From contig OZ037773.1 in NCBI GenBank assembly GCA_964035545.1, positions 8,644,751 to 8,708,750 on the forward strand: 64,000 nt of DNA, in the 5' to 3' direction. Positions 15,741 through 27,859 of this stretch are shown here, piece by piece. The notes under the pieces were generated by a model that searched no databases, had not been told where the DNA came from, and saw only the letters and a program-made list of their open reading frames with translations. Numbering within the stretch: position 1 is the first letter of the stretch; each line of letters opens with the position of its first letter. A program made the position numbers and the translations under genes. The stretch comes from Bugula neritina (Eukaryota; Bryozoa; Gymnolaemata; Cheilostomatida; Bugulidae).

Positions 15741-18700
15741 ATGATAACCTACGGTTCAGATAATGTGGCTGTTAGATGCATCTCAATCTTCTGTAGCTAT
15801 CAATGGAGAAATGTGCAAGAAATGATAAAAATGCCATCATCCTCTACAAGCCCTAACAACAGCTTATTATCCTTCAGCCCATTTATACAGGCAGTTGTTA
15901 ATAAGAGCTCATTGGAGTCAACAATAATCTCTGTCTGGCAGTGGAATGAAACAAATCAGGCTGATTTCAACGACACCAACTCAACAGGTAATTGTGTGAC
16001 ACTATCTACAGGTGCTTGCTTGACACCAACTCAACAGGTGTGACATAAAGCTCCTGGCAGGTGCTTGTTTAACATAACGTCACTGGCAGGGACCAATTAT
16101 GCCTATTAAATTCAAATTTAAGCAAAAATAAATTGGCCTGCTTGAGTGGGCAGGCTCAAAGAAAATAAGCTAAAACAGGCTTTCAGCTATTTACACTAAA
16201 AATTTAATTGGTTTCCAAAGCAATTAATAGCAAAGACTGTGTTATCTTTCCCAAATGCTATTTACAAACAATAACCCAACCTTGTTTTATTTTGTGAGTA
16301 ACTCAATTAGAACCTTCCATTCCTTTCTTTTGTGAGACACTATTGTAGATCTGACAGGCCACCAATCTGGGCTGCTACACTGGCACGTAGTACTGATATC
16401 CATAGCTGTAGGAATACTATCATTGGTGACTGTAGTGGGAAACCTTTTAGTACTCATCTCATTCAAAGTGGAAAAACGACTCCAAACAGTGTCAAATTAC
16501 TACATACTCAGTTTGGCTGTAGCTGATTTAACTATAGGTAAGTACAATGCTTCTGCTGTAACCAAATATAAATATGTTGTTTAAACTATACAAATTTTCT
16601 CTTCAGTAATGAAAAAGTGGTTCAATAATCTTTAGGGTTTCTAAATAGAGTAAGCAATTTCAATTGTGGTCGATTATAATAAACGGCACATTCATTCAAG
16701 TTGAGTCTAATAAATTTTGTAGAATTTAATTTATGAAACTCTATTTGGAAAATCTCAGTATTTATATATCTCTTTTTAAGAAAAAATGTTTACCAGCAGA
16801 AAAATATTTAAACCTTACTAAAGTTTGGGCCATAAGTAAATGACAATTAAAAATGCTTCCAGTACCACTTTTTGTCAGTCATAAGCTATAACCAACACAA
16901 TTTGACTGGGTTTTGTTTCCACTAATTTTTTTCAGTTTTTTCAGTTTAAAATTATATTAGCTGCCTTGAAATCAAGCCCAATGCTGACTTGAGTGCTGTA
17001 GGCTATTATTAAGAATTGGAAATTAGCTACTAGCTCATTGACTAAAGCTCTTTTAAAAAGAGAATAACTTGACTTAGAAATTCATTCTCAACTCTTGTCA
17101 ATATTAGGAAGCTCCATGTTCCATCTGTTAATTCAGGTTTGGTGTCGATGCCCCTTTACTCAATGTTTCTTCTTCTCAACTACTGGCCACTGGGAAGTGC
17201 CATGTGTGATCTCTGGCTGTGTGTGGACTACACCATGTCAAATGCATCTGTGGCAAACCTGCTCATCATATGTTTTGACAGGTATGTCAGGTGCTCTACT
17301 TTAATTACTGAAAGGTATGTCACTGGCTCTACTTTTTACTGGCAAGTGAGTCAGGTGCTCTACTTTTTACTGACAAGTGAGTCAGGTGCTCTACTCCATC
17401 TACTGACAAGTGAGTCAGGTGCTCGATTTCATCTATTGGAAACTGAGCCGATTGCTCTTCTCTATCAACTGACATTGTTCTGGTATATCTTATGTAGATA
17501 CATGTCAGTCTCCAGACCTCTGAAGTACATGGCGAACCGAACTCCTAGGAGAGCTGGTGCAATGATATTTTGTGCTTGGATTGTATCTTTTGTCTTGTGG
17601 ATCCCTCTGACAGTTCTTTGGCCTTTCATCGAAGGAAACGGAACGTACAAGTCAGTAGAATTATTATTCTCAAAGATTTCTATCAATGGTGCCATAACTC
17701 CATAAATAAGCTGCTTAATAAGAAGAAGTATTGAAAGCAGCTAAAACTGACTAAAATTATTTTAAAAGCATAGCTTGTAGTTTTTATAACAAAAAAGGTG
17801 CTGAAGTGGGATTTTATTTCTGTCACCTCCAACAACTCATAAGAGTTTAACAAACAGAATAACTTTTTATAGCTTAGTCTCAAAAAGCATACCTGACAAT
17901 GTTAATACATAATGAAGCTGTTTAGGAGACTTAATTAGTTTTAGCTTAAATTTAGCCACTTGAAGAAATTAATATTTTTTCTACTTGCAGACGAACAATT
18001 CCAGAGGAAGACTGCTACATCCAGTTTCTGAAGACCAGTTCCCAAACAACGAGTCAAGTTGTGGCAGTTGTGACTTCACTGGTTGCTTTCTATCTTCCCG
18101 TCTCCATCATGGTCACACTTTACTTCATTATATTTCTGGAGACTCGCAAAAGACAATCAGATCTGCAACATCTGCAAGCAGGTAGTTTATAGTCCAAGTA
18201 GATGGAACTATAAATCTACCTGCATCATAGCCTTAGTTAGTGCCCTGTAGTCCTAGCGTAGATCATAAAGCACAGTTCACATAAATATATTTATTTGCTT
18301 CTATTTTATTTTGATTACCTCCAGAATTTATCACATTATTCACAAGTTTATCACGAAATCAGACAAGTATCATTCCTACTTTTATTGAGTGCAATCCTGA
18401 TCATTATTTTACTGTTTTTCTGTCAGATTATAACTCAACTTTGAAGAAGCTGGTTGAAACAACACCAGCAGTGAACATTAATACAACCCATCAAGGTGAA
18501 GAAACACATGAGCATTTCGATTCTGTGCCAGTGAAAACATTGATATCCGCCTGCAACTGCTGCACAATAGACGATGAGTAAGTGAACAAATCTCTTTGTA
18601 ACAGGCAGTTTTCAATAAATTTCATTTTTTATGAAATTATTTTAGGTTTTTGTGTTCATCATATTGCATGTAACTATGAGTAACACAATATTTTCAGCAT

Positions 18701-20694
18701 AATGACATGCATACAGTGGAACAAACTGATTTTTAACCTGTTGCATAAACAATCGGAATCGATAGCAAAGCTGTGTAAAGAAATTAGAGATTTGTACCAT
18801 AAAATGTTTAATGCTTTTTTTTAAATTTATGTTGACGATGTTCATGCTCTATGCTCAATCTCATTAAGTAGGTTAATTCAGTAACTTAGGACTTTTTTCT
18901 TCTGTAACTTTATGCTTGTGTTTTTAAAGACAAAACAACTTTAGAGAAACTGTTGCAAAAGCTTTTTTCACTGTAGCTATGTATTCATCTTTACATCTTT
19001 TTACGTGCAAAATAAAAGTAGTAGTATATTTAACCAAAAAAACTTGTAAAAAGTTTTTTCAATCTAGGTGTTGTTTTCAAGTAAAGATTTTTATCATTTC
19101 ATGATTAGTGCATCTTCAAATAGTAATATTTCTACTTAGGAAACATTTTTAGCAACTGGTTTTTTTGGATAACTTTTAGGACTTTTACAGTATTAAATGT
19201 AGCACCAGCATTGGTTCTGTTGCTTTAAATTTGATTTTATCATAGAGTTATTCATCTGTAATTTGCCTGTTTTACATTTTGACAAAATCAGGTATTTCTC
19301 TACTTAATTGAGATACCTAATTTAATCAATTTGATTACTCAATACTTATTTGGAACATATTTATAATAAAACACCTGGTTATTAACGAAGTCTTATGTTG
19401 TAGTTTAGAGGACTCCGACAGCATTGAGCTAAGTGACTCACAGGGGACAACCAATCAAGAGATGACATGCATATCTAGGTCAAACATTCAGAGTCATCGT
19501 AAGAGTCTGCCAAACTCGGAGCTCAACTCGTCAAAAGAAAACCCCGACACCATTCAAAAGTCGTTTAGACATTCCAAGTTATGTCCAATGCTAAGAAGAG
19601 CTTTAGCACGCAGTAAGAAAATAAAGCGAACTATAAATAGGTCTTCCAATGAAGTAGTAGAGTGCATGACTACTTCCTTTAATGAAAGAGTCGCGACCCC
19701 TGACCACCACGCCAGTGTTAGTCGACTCCGACACAAGGCATTAGAAAGCAACAGTCAACTCTATAGACTAAGTAGTCGTGGTAACTGTGGTAACTATAGC
19801 AACGGCACAACACAGTCTCTCCACGCTTCTCTAATAATGAAGACAAGCATATCTAGCGAAGAGGGCAATGCAGGCTCTGACAATCAGGTAATGTTAGCCA
19901 GTGTTACTGCAACAACTCAAAGCAACGTACAGGATTGTGCAACTCCTTCTTGTGACATCAACCAATCGGCTGGTAGGAGAAGCAGACAAGGAACTTTCAC
20001 GGATAAGCGACATGAAAGAAAGCCAGATGGGAAAGCTGCCAAAACCTTGAGCGCCATTCTCTTAGCTTTCATCTGCACATGGAGTCCTTACATGTTGTTC
20101 ACATTAATCAAAGCATTCAATGACAGCATAGTCCCTGACACCTTGTATAAAATAGGTAAAGTACAATTCTCTTGCTTCCAACAGTGGTTTAACTGTGCGT
20201 AGTAATATGATTGAGTAGTAATACGGTTGTGAGTAGTGATATAGTTGTGAGTAGTGATATAGTTGTGACTAGTAATATGATTGTGAGTAGTAATATGATT
20301 GTGAGTAGTGATATAGTTGTGAGTAGTAATATGGTTGTGAGTAGTGATATAGTTGTGACTAAGAATATGATTGACTAAGAATATGATTGACTAAGAATAT
20401 TATGATTGTGAGTAGTGATATGGTTGTGAGTAGTAATATGGTTGTGAGTAGTAATACGGTTGTGAGTAGTAATATGGTTGTGAGTAGTGATAGAGTTTGA
20501 GTAATGCATGAGGGTATTTTCTCTTTTCAGGCTACTGGCTCTGCTACATCAACAGCACTGTTAATCCAATGTGTTACGCTCTTTGCAACGTTAACTTTCG
20601 GCGGACATTTACCAAAATTCTTTTGTGTAAAACCAACTCTCCCAAAAACCAAAATAGACTACACAGAAAAAGGACTTTATTGTACAAATTTTGA
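15741..20694 (+). CDS. Muscarinic acetylcholine receptor, eight coding exons
   Basis: Class A GPCR for acetylcholine at the plasma membrane. Exons 15741-15987, 16349-16537, 17137-17281, 17498-17644, 17991-18181, 18427-18577, 19404-20155 and 20531-20694 join in frame to 1986 nt (661 residues). A second in-frame ATG at 15831 would give 631 and has the better Kozak context. The N-terminus is extracellular with several N-glycosylation sequons. TM1 has [11 protein letters not shown] and TM2 [13 protein letters not shown]3 has [10 protein letters not shown] with the amine-binding Asp and ends DRY. TM4 is [15 protein letters not shown]5 ends AFYLPVSIM. Intracellular loop 3 is about 300 residues, mostly in exon 7. 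TM6 reads [13 protein letters not shown] and TM7 [19 protein letters not shown]. The wording matches vertebrate M1/M3/M5 and insect A-type receptors. The Asn usually found after SPY in TM6 appears to be Met. Intron 6 holds the left breakpoint of the downstream segmental duplication. Confidence 0.9.
15970..16090 (+). repeat. Partial tandem copies of the muscarinic receptor exon-1 donor region
   Basis: The exon end GACACCAACTCAACAG before GTAATT is repeated at 16023-16038, now before GTGTGA. CAG before GTGCTTG also recurs at about 16010 and 16060. Degenerate units of roughly 50 bp each contain a donor-like CAG/GT. Confidence 0.7.
17276..17440 (+). repeat. Degenerate ~31-34-bp repeat starting at the muscarinic receptor exon-3 donor
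   Basis: The donor GACAG before GTATGTCAGGTGCTCTACTT is followed by units with GAAAG before GTATGTC, GGCAA before GTGAGTCAGG and GACAA before GTGAGTCAGG. About five copies of a module containing a donor-like GTATGT/GTGAGT and GTGCTCTACTT lie in the short intron 3. Confidence 0.8.
20205..20505. repeat. 18-bp minisatellite in muscarinic receptor intron 7
   Basis: Units of the type GTGAGTAGTGATATAGTT and GTGAGTAGTAATATGATT, about 16 copies, with a small internal GACTAAGAATATGATT variant block. The array nearly fills the intron between the last two coding exons. Each unit begins GTGAGT, a strong donor-like hexamer. Confidence 0.93.
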
Positions 20695-22235
20695 GACTTG
20701 GAGTTGCTTCACCTATGAAACTAATATATTACCCCATCTACTCAGTTGAACTTGTTTTAGTACTCTATCTGTATCTGTATTCGTTTTGTTTTATTTTTAT
20801 AACTATTTTTTTAAACTTTTTGTCTTTCGAGTATAAGCTAATGTGATTCTAGTCATATTGACCAAAACTTATATGTGATTACATAATACTGTGGTATGAG
20901 GAAGTAAGAAATATGTCAAGTACATATACTATAACTATAACATTGATATGCAATGTTTCCTTTATATTGCTATTCTTTGCATAAACTACAAAACAGCTGA
21001 GGAGATTCCTAATTCTGACAGACTAATGTTACTATTATGTAACAGACTATTGCATTTATCATCATTTTTAAACATAGGATAAAATAAAAATGTGTTGTGA
21101 AGTGAACTTAAAACACTATAAAAGGATGTGTTATTTCTATACTATGTGAGTCATAGTCAACATTATTACTGCATGAATACACCCATTATATTATGTTGTT
21201 GCTCACTGTCCTTTAAATCATTTACTTTTGCTATAGGGAAGTTCCCAAATGCATTAACATCATGAGGAAGTTTTGTCTATTAAGGAAGTTGGAAAGTTGA
21301 ATACCCATAACTGTATAATGACTCGTATAAACAGCTGGCACACCATTCCAGTTGACAGCAAAGCTTTACAGCAGAAATTACAGCATAGAAACTTGGCACA
21401 TGGCCAAGGATTAATAGCAATATTTCAATCTCTACGAAAGATGGAAATGTGTTTTCTGAAAATAAAAAAGTTGTATCATTTCAGTTACTACACGTATGGA
21501 GATCTTTCAACAGGCCAGATAACTCCAACTAGTTAGCTTAAAGTTATGCACATCGAGTTATTTCAGATAGTTTTAATGTTGCTATGGAGATAGCAGTAGA
21601 CAAACATGTGCTACCAGCTAAGAATTGTACAGAAACTTGGATCCTAAAAGAAATAGATAATAAAAAATGAGTCACAAAAATTATTCTGTGGAATCAGAAA
21701 TTTCAGCACAGCACACCTACAACAAGAAAATATATGTAGCTCTAGTTCTTAGCATACAGAGAAGTTGTCTGACCAAGTGTGTCCCCCTACTCTTTATCAG
21801 TCATTATAAACAGAAGTCTACACTCCTGCACCTAAAAGACATTGTTACTGATGAAATACCATGTTACATAGTAGACAATATGCAGGCACAGATAGGTTAT
21901 TTTATAATGTACATAAGCAATATGGCTGCTCATCAGATAAGCTTGTCCTGGCTGTTTAAATTGATGCCAAATCAAAGCATTCATGACAGTTAGATAAGCT
22001 AAGAGCTATACAATATGGGGAATCCCTCAATACACTTTTATAACTAATTCTCAACTGCTGGTTAAGAATACTAGTGCTATGATTGTTTTGTATTGTATTA
22101 CACTGCATCACACTATGAGCATTAAACAAACGAAACTGCTGCTGTTATATATAGAGGAAGTAGCAAGTCATTTCATTACTAGTGCTACTAGGGTTAGCTA
22201 TCTGAAGTCCACACTGCATAAAACTTGAAGATACA
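20695..22235 (+). other. Muscarinic receptor 3' UTR and GTPase gene upstream region
   Basis: AAATAAAA near 21082 may be the receptor poly(A) signal. The part from about 21077 is present again at 32041-33202. No conserved coding exon is seen; short open frames here are disrupted in the duplicate. Confidence 0.55.
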
Positions 22236-24896
22236 ATGCTTTCCTTAGATAAGCTGGTGAAGCAGATAACTGTGGTTGGTGATGGAAATGTTGGGAAAAC
22301 TTGTCTGTTAATATCTCACAAAGACAAGCGGTTTACTGAGGAGTATGTTCCAACAGTGTAAGTATACATGATCAGCTATCTAGCTTGTCTTCTGCTGTCA
22401 TTTCTCAACTAGTAGTAGTAACATGACTAAAGTATACTTTTACTCTATAAGAAGCACCAACTTGCATAAAACCTTCATCATAAAGTAGTGAAAATATGAC
22501 AATTGATATATACTTATAGCCACAAGTGGACATCACTTCACTGTGTTTATTCATATTTTAAGTCTTTTAGTTGAGGTTTTACACAGTTTTACTATAAAGT
22601 TGCACTGTATAGTAAAACTGAGGGTAGAGTTAAGAGCTAAACTATAAATATAATTATTAAAGCTTGTGTGAGTATGTTGGCTTAGCTTTATCCCTGAAGG
22701 TCATTATAATAACACACTTTACTTGCAACTTATATTATACTCAGATATGCTTATCCTCAGATATGCTTATCCTCAGATATGCTTATCATCAGATATGCTT
22801 ATCCTCAGATATGCTTATCCTCAGATATGCTTATCCTCAGATATGCTTATCCTCAAGCATGCGTGTCTCTCTGTCTGTTAGAAAACACAAGCGATAGCAT
22901 GTTAAGGCGATACTGCTTTAGATTTGAGAACTTTGCTGAAGAGATCTATGTTGATGGAAATCTCGTAAACGTGGAGCTGATGGATACGGCAGGGCAAGAG
23001 GGTTATGACAATATTCGGCTACTGGCATATCCCAAGGTGCAGGATTAATTACCTATATACTGATATACTATTACCTGTATACTGATAGACTATCACCTGT
23101 ATACTGATATACTATTACCTGCAGACAGACGTGTTTCTGGTCTGCTTCTCAGTAGCAGACGAAGACAGTTACACAAACATAGTTCTCAAGTGGATACCAG
23201 AACTTAAACAGCATAAGGAAGACCTGCGCATAATACTAGTAGGTAAGTTAAATTACCAGGTAAATCAAGTCACTATGCTAAGTACACCTAAATGCAAGTC
23301 ATCCCAAATAAATATGAAAATACCAACCAGTTGCTGAGTCCTCCAATTTTTAGAACGTAGTTTAGAAAGTTATCTCCACCTTAATAAGTTGACTCATCTA
23401 TTAAAATTAACCCCTCATTCACATTTTCCGCACCCTGCGCCGTAACAGCAAATATCAGCCATTTTTACAAATGTCTGAGCTTCCTGTAGAGGGTTTTGTT
23501 GCGGTACGTTAAGATCAAGCACTGCTTGAATCAAACAAGTCAAGGCGGGCTCCCTATTGGACAGAAAAACTTTTGTGTCAATTCGTTGGATATAATTGTC
23601 CCACAGAGGGTCATAGATCCTCCCTAATAGCGGTTTTTGAAAACTTTGCAGCTCGGACGCATTTTAAATGGCTGATATTTGCTGTTATGGCGTATAGTAT
23701 GGCAAGTGGGAATGAGGCCAAATACTGAGAAATAATATAGTGTTTTATCAACTTATTTTTCATCATTCATCAACATACATACTTCAATGTAGTGCAACCT
23801 TTCCCATGCTGATATTCTAATCCTATTTACTAATTAGTTATTGTTTCCATAGTAACTCAAAATGGGAATTTAGTTGTCTAAATAGAGTATCAATTTCAAA
23901 TAGTTCAATATGGAGGAAACAATCTACAAATATATTTTTTGTAATTCAGTGATGAGTTTGATAGAAGTTTGATTCTCAACTCCACCATTCACCAGAATTG
24001 TCTTCTCATTGCAAGTTTCTAGTTGAGTTCATAACTTAAGCAGTGGATAAATAAACTTGATTTCAGGTACTAAAGCTGATCTGAGAGATGATGATGAAAT
24101 GAAGGAAAGACTGGTACTTTCTGGAAAATCTTTTGTGACTGCAAAGAAAGCAGAAGAGCTCTGTAAACATATCAAAGCAGCCAAATACATTGAAACTTCT
24201 GCAAAGACAGCTCACAGAGTAGATGAGGTGAGAAGCACTAACTGCTTAGCTAAATTCTTATTTTAATGATTATTTATTTTTAGTATTTTATCCATTTATT
24301 TTTAAAATATGTCAAACTTTTAAAAACCCTCTAGTTTTGTTATTTATACTACTATTCTTTATTGAAGTTAGGTACTTTTAATTTCAGAATAATATAATAC
24401 AAAAAAACTAAAAAAAGTTTTTCATTTTTTTGACTGATTTTTATTTTTGGAAAACACAGATTTACATAATTTGACTGCAATGAAATGTCTGCCTTGGAAG
24501 AATACATTAATATAATGGTACACAAAGTATATGCAAAAATAAATAGTTTGCATGATACTTTATTTTTGAGGTTTTTTCTTTCTGAAATAGGAAAAGATAT
24601 TATTTTTCAGCTCACAGAATCTGCAAGCTTTTTTTAGGTTTTGGTTGATACAAATTTCTACTTGGCTGTCAACTCCAAATCTTAATATTTAATTATTTAC
24701 AAGATACTTCCAGTACATATAGCAGGCAACTCCTATTATTGATATTTAATTATTTAGGTTGCTCTCAATGTTTTCTCACTATGAAATTTTAATATATCTA
24801 TTTTTGTAGGTTTTTGAAGAGGCTGCACTATTGGCATTGCAAGAAAGAAACTTTTGGGTAGAAAGTGATGATAAGCGTTGCTGCCAAATCCTGTGA
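22236..24896 (+). CDS. Rho/Rac-family small GTPase, copy 1 gene A
   Basis: Five exons, 22236-22357, 22922-23036, 23125-23242, 24067-24227 and 24810-24896, join to 603 nt (200 residues). G1 P-loop [11 protein letters not shown], switch I YVPTVFENF with the effector Thr, G3/switch [15 protein letters not shown]4 TKADLRDD (TKxD) and G5 ETSAK. The protein ends CCQIL, with CQIL as the CaaX box; a terminal Leu predicts geranylgeranylation and membrane anchoring. VDG followed by [10 protein letters not shown] and the residues after TKAD are Rho-subfamily-like, but I cannot assign Rac, Cdc42 or Rho proper. The start ATG immediately precedes a short lead into the P-loop, as in the family. A paralogue with the same exon structure is at 33203. 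Exon 3's acceptor lies at the edge of a 22-bp minisatellite. Confidence 0.9.
22738..22857. repeat. 16-bp minisatellite, about 7.5 copies
   Basis: Units TCAGATATGCTTATCC in intron 1 of the first GTPase gene. The homologous array in copy 2 of the duplication is at 33705-33806 with more substitutions. Confidence 0.93.
23045..23121. repeat. 22-bp minisatellite, about 3.5 copies, running into a splice acceptor
   Basis: Units TATACTGATATACTATTACC followed by TG. The last unit becomes TATTACCTGCAG, the acceptor of exon 3 (starts 23125). The duplicate array (33996-34201) has expanded to about nine units. Confidence 0.92.
23411..23719. mobile_element. Non-autonomous MITE-like element with ~55-65-bp terminal inverted repeats
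   Basis: The ends CCTCATTCACATTTTCC (left) and the reverse complement of the right end, CCTCATTCCCACTTGCC, match. Inverted similarity continues inward through AACAGCAAATATCAGCCATT on both arms. The homologous site in copy 2 (around 34559) reads straight through without the element, so this is an insertion of about 300 bp in intron 3 of the first GTPase. No coding capacity. The target duplication is not clear (2-4 bp, A/T-rich), so the superfamily is unassigned. Confidence 0.88.
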
Positions 24897-26025
24897 CCCT
24901 GCAGAGGACCTCTGTTTTAAAATTAGCTAAATGCAATGGCCATTTGTCTGTTAATTTCCATCAATTATTCTAACAATATAAACAATATTCATTTTACACT
25001 GCAGATTGTGAAAAAAAGGTTTCTCTTTGAACCAGGTGCTGGATATCATAGATATTTGGAGGTGCTAAGAATTTTATGTACTTCTTAGTAATATGGGTTG
25101 TGAATTGGCAATTTTTCAAACTGCATCACAAATAATTTTCTGCTGCTGGCAAATTATGTTTTGTCTCTATTTAACCACTTTTCTAGAAATTACCTAAAAC
25201 TTAGAATTTAAGCTTTAAGTCACAAGCCATTAGTTTTAAAAACCTGTAAGTTATTAACATTTCAATCTTTTCAATACATTTCTGTTATCTCAAAAGGATT
25301 AGCTTAACAATCGCCCTTGTTCAATGGAAGGTAAGTTGACTAAAATATTTGTCTCCATATTTTATTATATCGTATTGATTGCTTTGTTGGTTTTATGACT
25401 GCATTTATACTAATTACTCTTATGTAAAATTTACATATGGCCAGTCACTATTAAGAGCTCAATAAATTGTGAGTTACTGCACACCTAAAGCATTTGGCTT
25501 ATGTCTATCCACAGCTGATTGTAGAATTGGCTTTTAAAGAGGGGGAATCAGTATTGAGCCAACTTGTATAAATGTTCTGTTAAAAAGACTCATCAATTGC
25601 AAACAAGTTTTGTATGCCATGATTTTGTACCTGCAGTGCAAGTTTGAAACATTGATGCCAGTTAGTTCACCTAATAGAGAGGGGGTGAGGATTACAGAGA
25701 TGGTGGGGGGTAGAGGGGTGGAGATACAGAGGGGTGAGAAATAAAAAGGAGGGTAAATACAGACTACAAATAGAAGTATGTGTTAATTGAATAAAACTAC
25801 TATACTTACAATGGTTATACACCTTATTTTTGCTGTCCGAAAAATGCTTGTTTCTTGTGAATTTTTCCTTTCCAAGCATATGTTCTTTTACTAAGAACTT
25901 TCTTTAAACTTGATTTTAATTTAAATTCAACCAGGATGGTGTTGGTCAAATTTCAATTAGGACTCCATTAAATTAAATGTTGTACATTGTAGTTTCCGCA
26001 GCAAATATATTACTAGTCAGGTCAG

Positions 26026-26313
26026 GGTACTACCTGCTACCGGTGACCATGTATCCGGTACTACCTGCTACCGGTAACCATGTATCTGGTACTACTCGCT
26101 ACCGGTAACCATGTATCCGGTACTACCTGCTACCGGTAACCATGTATCTGGTACTACTCGCTACCGGTAACCATGTATCCGGTACTACCTGCTACCGATA
26201 ACCATGTATCCGGTACTACCTGCTACCGGTAACCATGTATCCGGTACTACCTGCTACCGGTAACCATGTATCCAGTACTACCTGCTACCGGTAACCATGT
26301 ATCCGGTACTACC
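26026..26313. repeat. 31-bp minisatellite, about 9 copies
   Basis: Units contain GGTACTACCTGCTACCGGTA followed by ACCATGTATCC. Two units carry the CTCGC variant in place of CCTGC. The duplicate array at 36904-37129 has about seven units, so copy number changed after duplication. ACCGGT palindromes are spaced regularly at 31 bp. Confidence 0.95.
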
Positions 26314-27289
26314 TGTTCATGGGTCGACTGTCAGCGACTCAACTGACTATAGCTAGCCCTTTTCCTTAAACTGGGAAGGGGGCTTCCTAGAAATCCCTTA
26401 AAAACATTTGTAAATAAATAGTCAAATGTAGATATAGCAGTGCCAGTAAAGTTGGGATTGTATCTTTTTACTATAGTCTCAGTGGTAATCATATTGATAT
26501 TGTCATTCACATTATTACTCATAATTAAAAGGACTGGTAGTTATAATGATATTGTCAATATCACATTAATAATAATACTCAACTCTAACCTAATTATACT
26601 ATTAACAATAAAATGTATTATAATGGTAATCAGATAAATTCTTCTCTAAATTACTATATGCCAGTGGGGAGCAAATTGCCAGATCCAGTGCTGTATTGGT
26701 AAAACTTTATTAACTGATACTCTGGGGCATAAGAGAAACAACTCTGCCTGAACAACATGGGCGGGTGTCCTATCTGCCATAGCCAAAAGTCAAGTCTAAA
26801 ACCTACTTGAAGTCTAGCTTGCAAGCCGTTTCTCAGCTGTTTACACAGTGGAAACTTACACAGTTTATAAAGTTGATAATTTGTGGAATCGTTTGTGGAG
26901 CAATACACTGAACACATTCAAATGTCAGCAAATACATTCGCTTCCGTCAAAGTAAAAGTTTTCTCAGCTATTGAAAATTAAAACTCAATGAAATCATTCA
27001 TTGCAATAAAATGTGTAGAAGCCTATTCGCTAAAATTTTATGCAACATTTGAAAAACCGTCAAATAATATTCTATATAATTAGACATACTAATTACTACA
27101 TAATATAGGAATATGTGACAGTGTTCTCTCTATATCTTACGGTTCTATTTCCTATGAGATCCCATAGGTCACGAGAAGGGCTTGGCCCTTGTAACTTAAT
27201 ATGTATATGTGTGTATAGGGATTTTTGAATTACATCTGGTATTTTGCTATGTTGCGAATAAAAGCTCCTTGACTCATGGTTGCATGCTA

Positions 27290-27352
27290 TACATAATTGT
27301 ATGCTATACATAATTGTATGCTATACATAATTGTATGCTATACATGGTTGCA
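27290..27352. repeat. 17-bp repeat upstream of the second GTPase
   Basis: Units TGCTATACATAATTGTA, about four copies, ending about 35 bp before the ATG at 27386. An equivalent array lies at 38098-38166. Confidence 0.85.
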
Positions 27353-27750
27353 TGCTATACTACATAGTTGTAGGAATTAGACAAGATGCAGTCTGCTGAA
27401 AAACTTAAAATAAAAGTAGGTCTTGTTGGTGATGGCATTGTCGGAAAAACAGCTTTGATGGTCTTTCACAAAGAAAGAAGATTTTTCGAGGAGTCTCTTG
27501 CAACTGTGTGAGCATATAGTGAAACTAAGAGTCAATAGCAGATTCAGAAGTTTTTACTTGTTTATGAAGTCACTAAGTAATTGAATGTCATAGCTTTCAG
27601 GTTAGCCTGAGAGTCGGTGTATTGAGATGGGTTGCTTAGCTTAGCTTGGCTGCAAGCCAACTTCAGCTCCCGGCATAGTTTGTAAAAGAAGCCAGCATGC
27701 AATTAAATATTTATATATGATGCCGTGTGGGCGCGCGTGTGTTGTGTGTG

Positions 27751-27859
27751 AGGGCTTGGGGTTTGGGGTTTGGGGTTTGGGGTTTGGGCTTTGGGCTTGG
27801 GGTTTGGGGTTTGGGGTTTGGAGGCTGGGGGCTGGGGGCTGGGGGCTGGGGGCTGGGCG
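27751..27859. repeat. G-rich (GGGGTTT)n then (GGGGGCT)n array, potential G-quadruplex
   Basis: Repeats of GGGGTTT and GGGCTTT are followed by GGGGGCT units in intron 1 of the copy 1 Rac-like GTPase. Telomere-like in form but internal. Duplicated at 38566-38667 with a slightly different unit number. Confidence 0.93.

Larger units (their letters stand above)
24897..27385. other. Spacer between the two GTPase genes, copy 1
   Basis: AATAAA near 25460 could be the poly(A) signal for the first gene. It contains the 31-bp array at 26026-26313 and short open frames without family resemblance. The whole stretch is duplicated, almost unchanged after 26313, at 35777-38199. Confidence 0.55.

Noticed and set aside
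21667-21993. 108-codon open frame upstream of GTPase A
   Set aside because: The homologous sequence in the duplicate (about 32637-32970) has indels that break the frame, so it is not under coding constraint.
23411-23719. Assignment of the MITE to piggyBac because TTAA lies at the left edge
   Set aside because: The right edge is CCAAAT, not TTAA, so the target duplication is not supported.
27751-27859. Chromosome end or telomere remnant
   Set aside because: Short, internal, embedded in a gene intron and copied as part of the segmental duplication.
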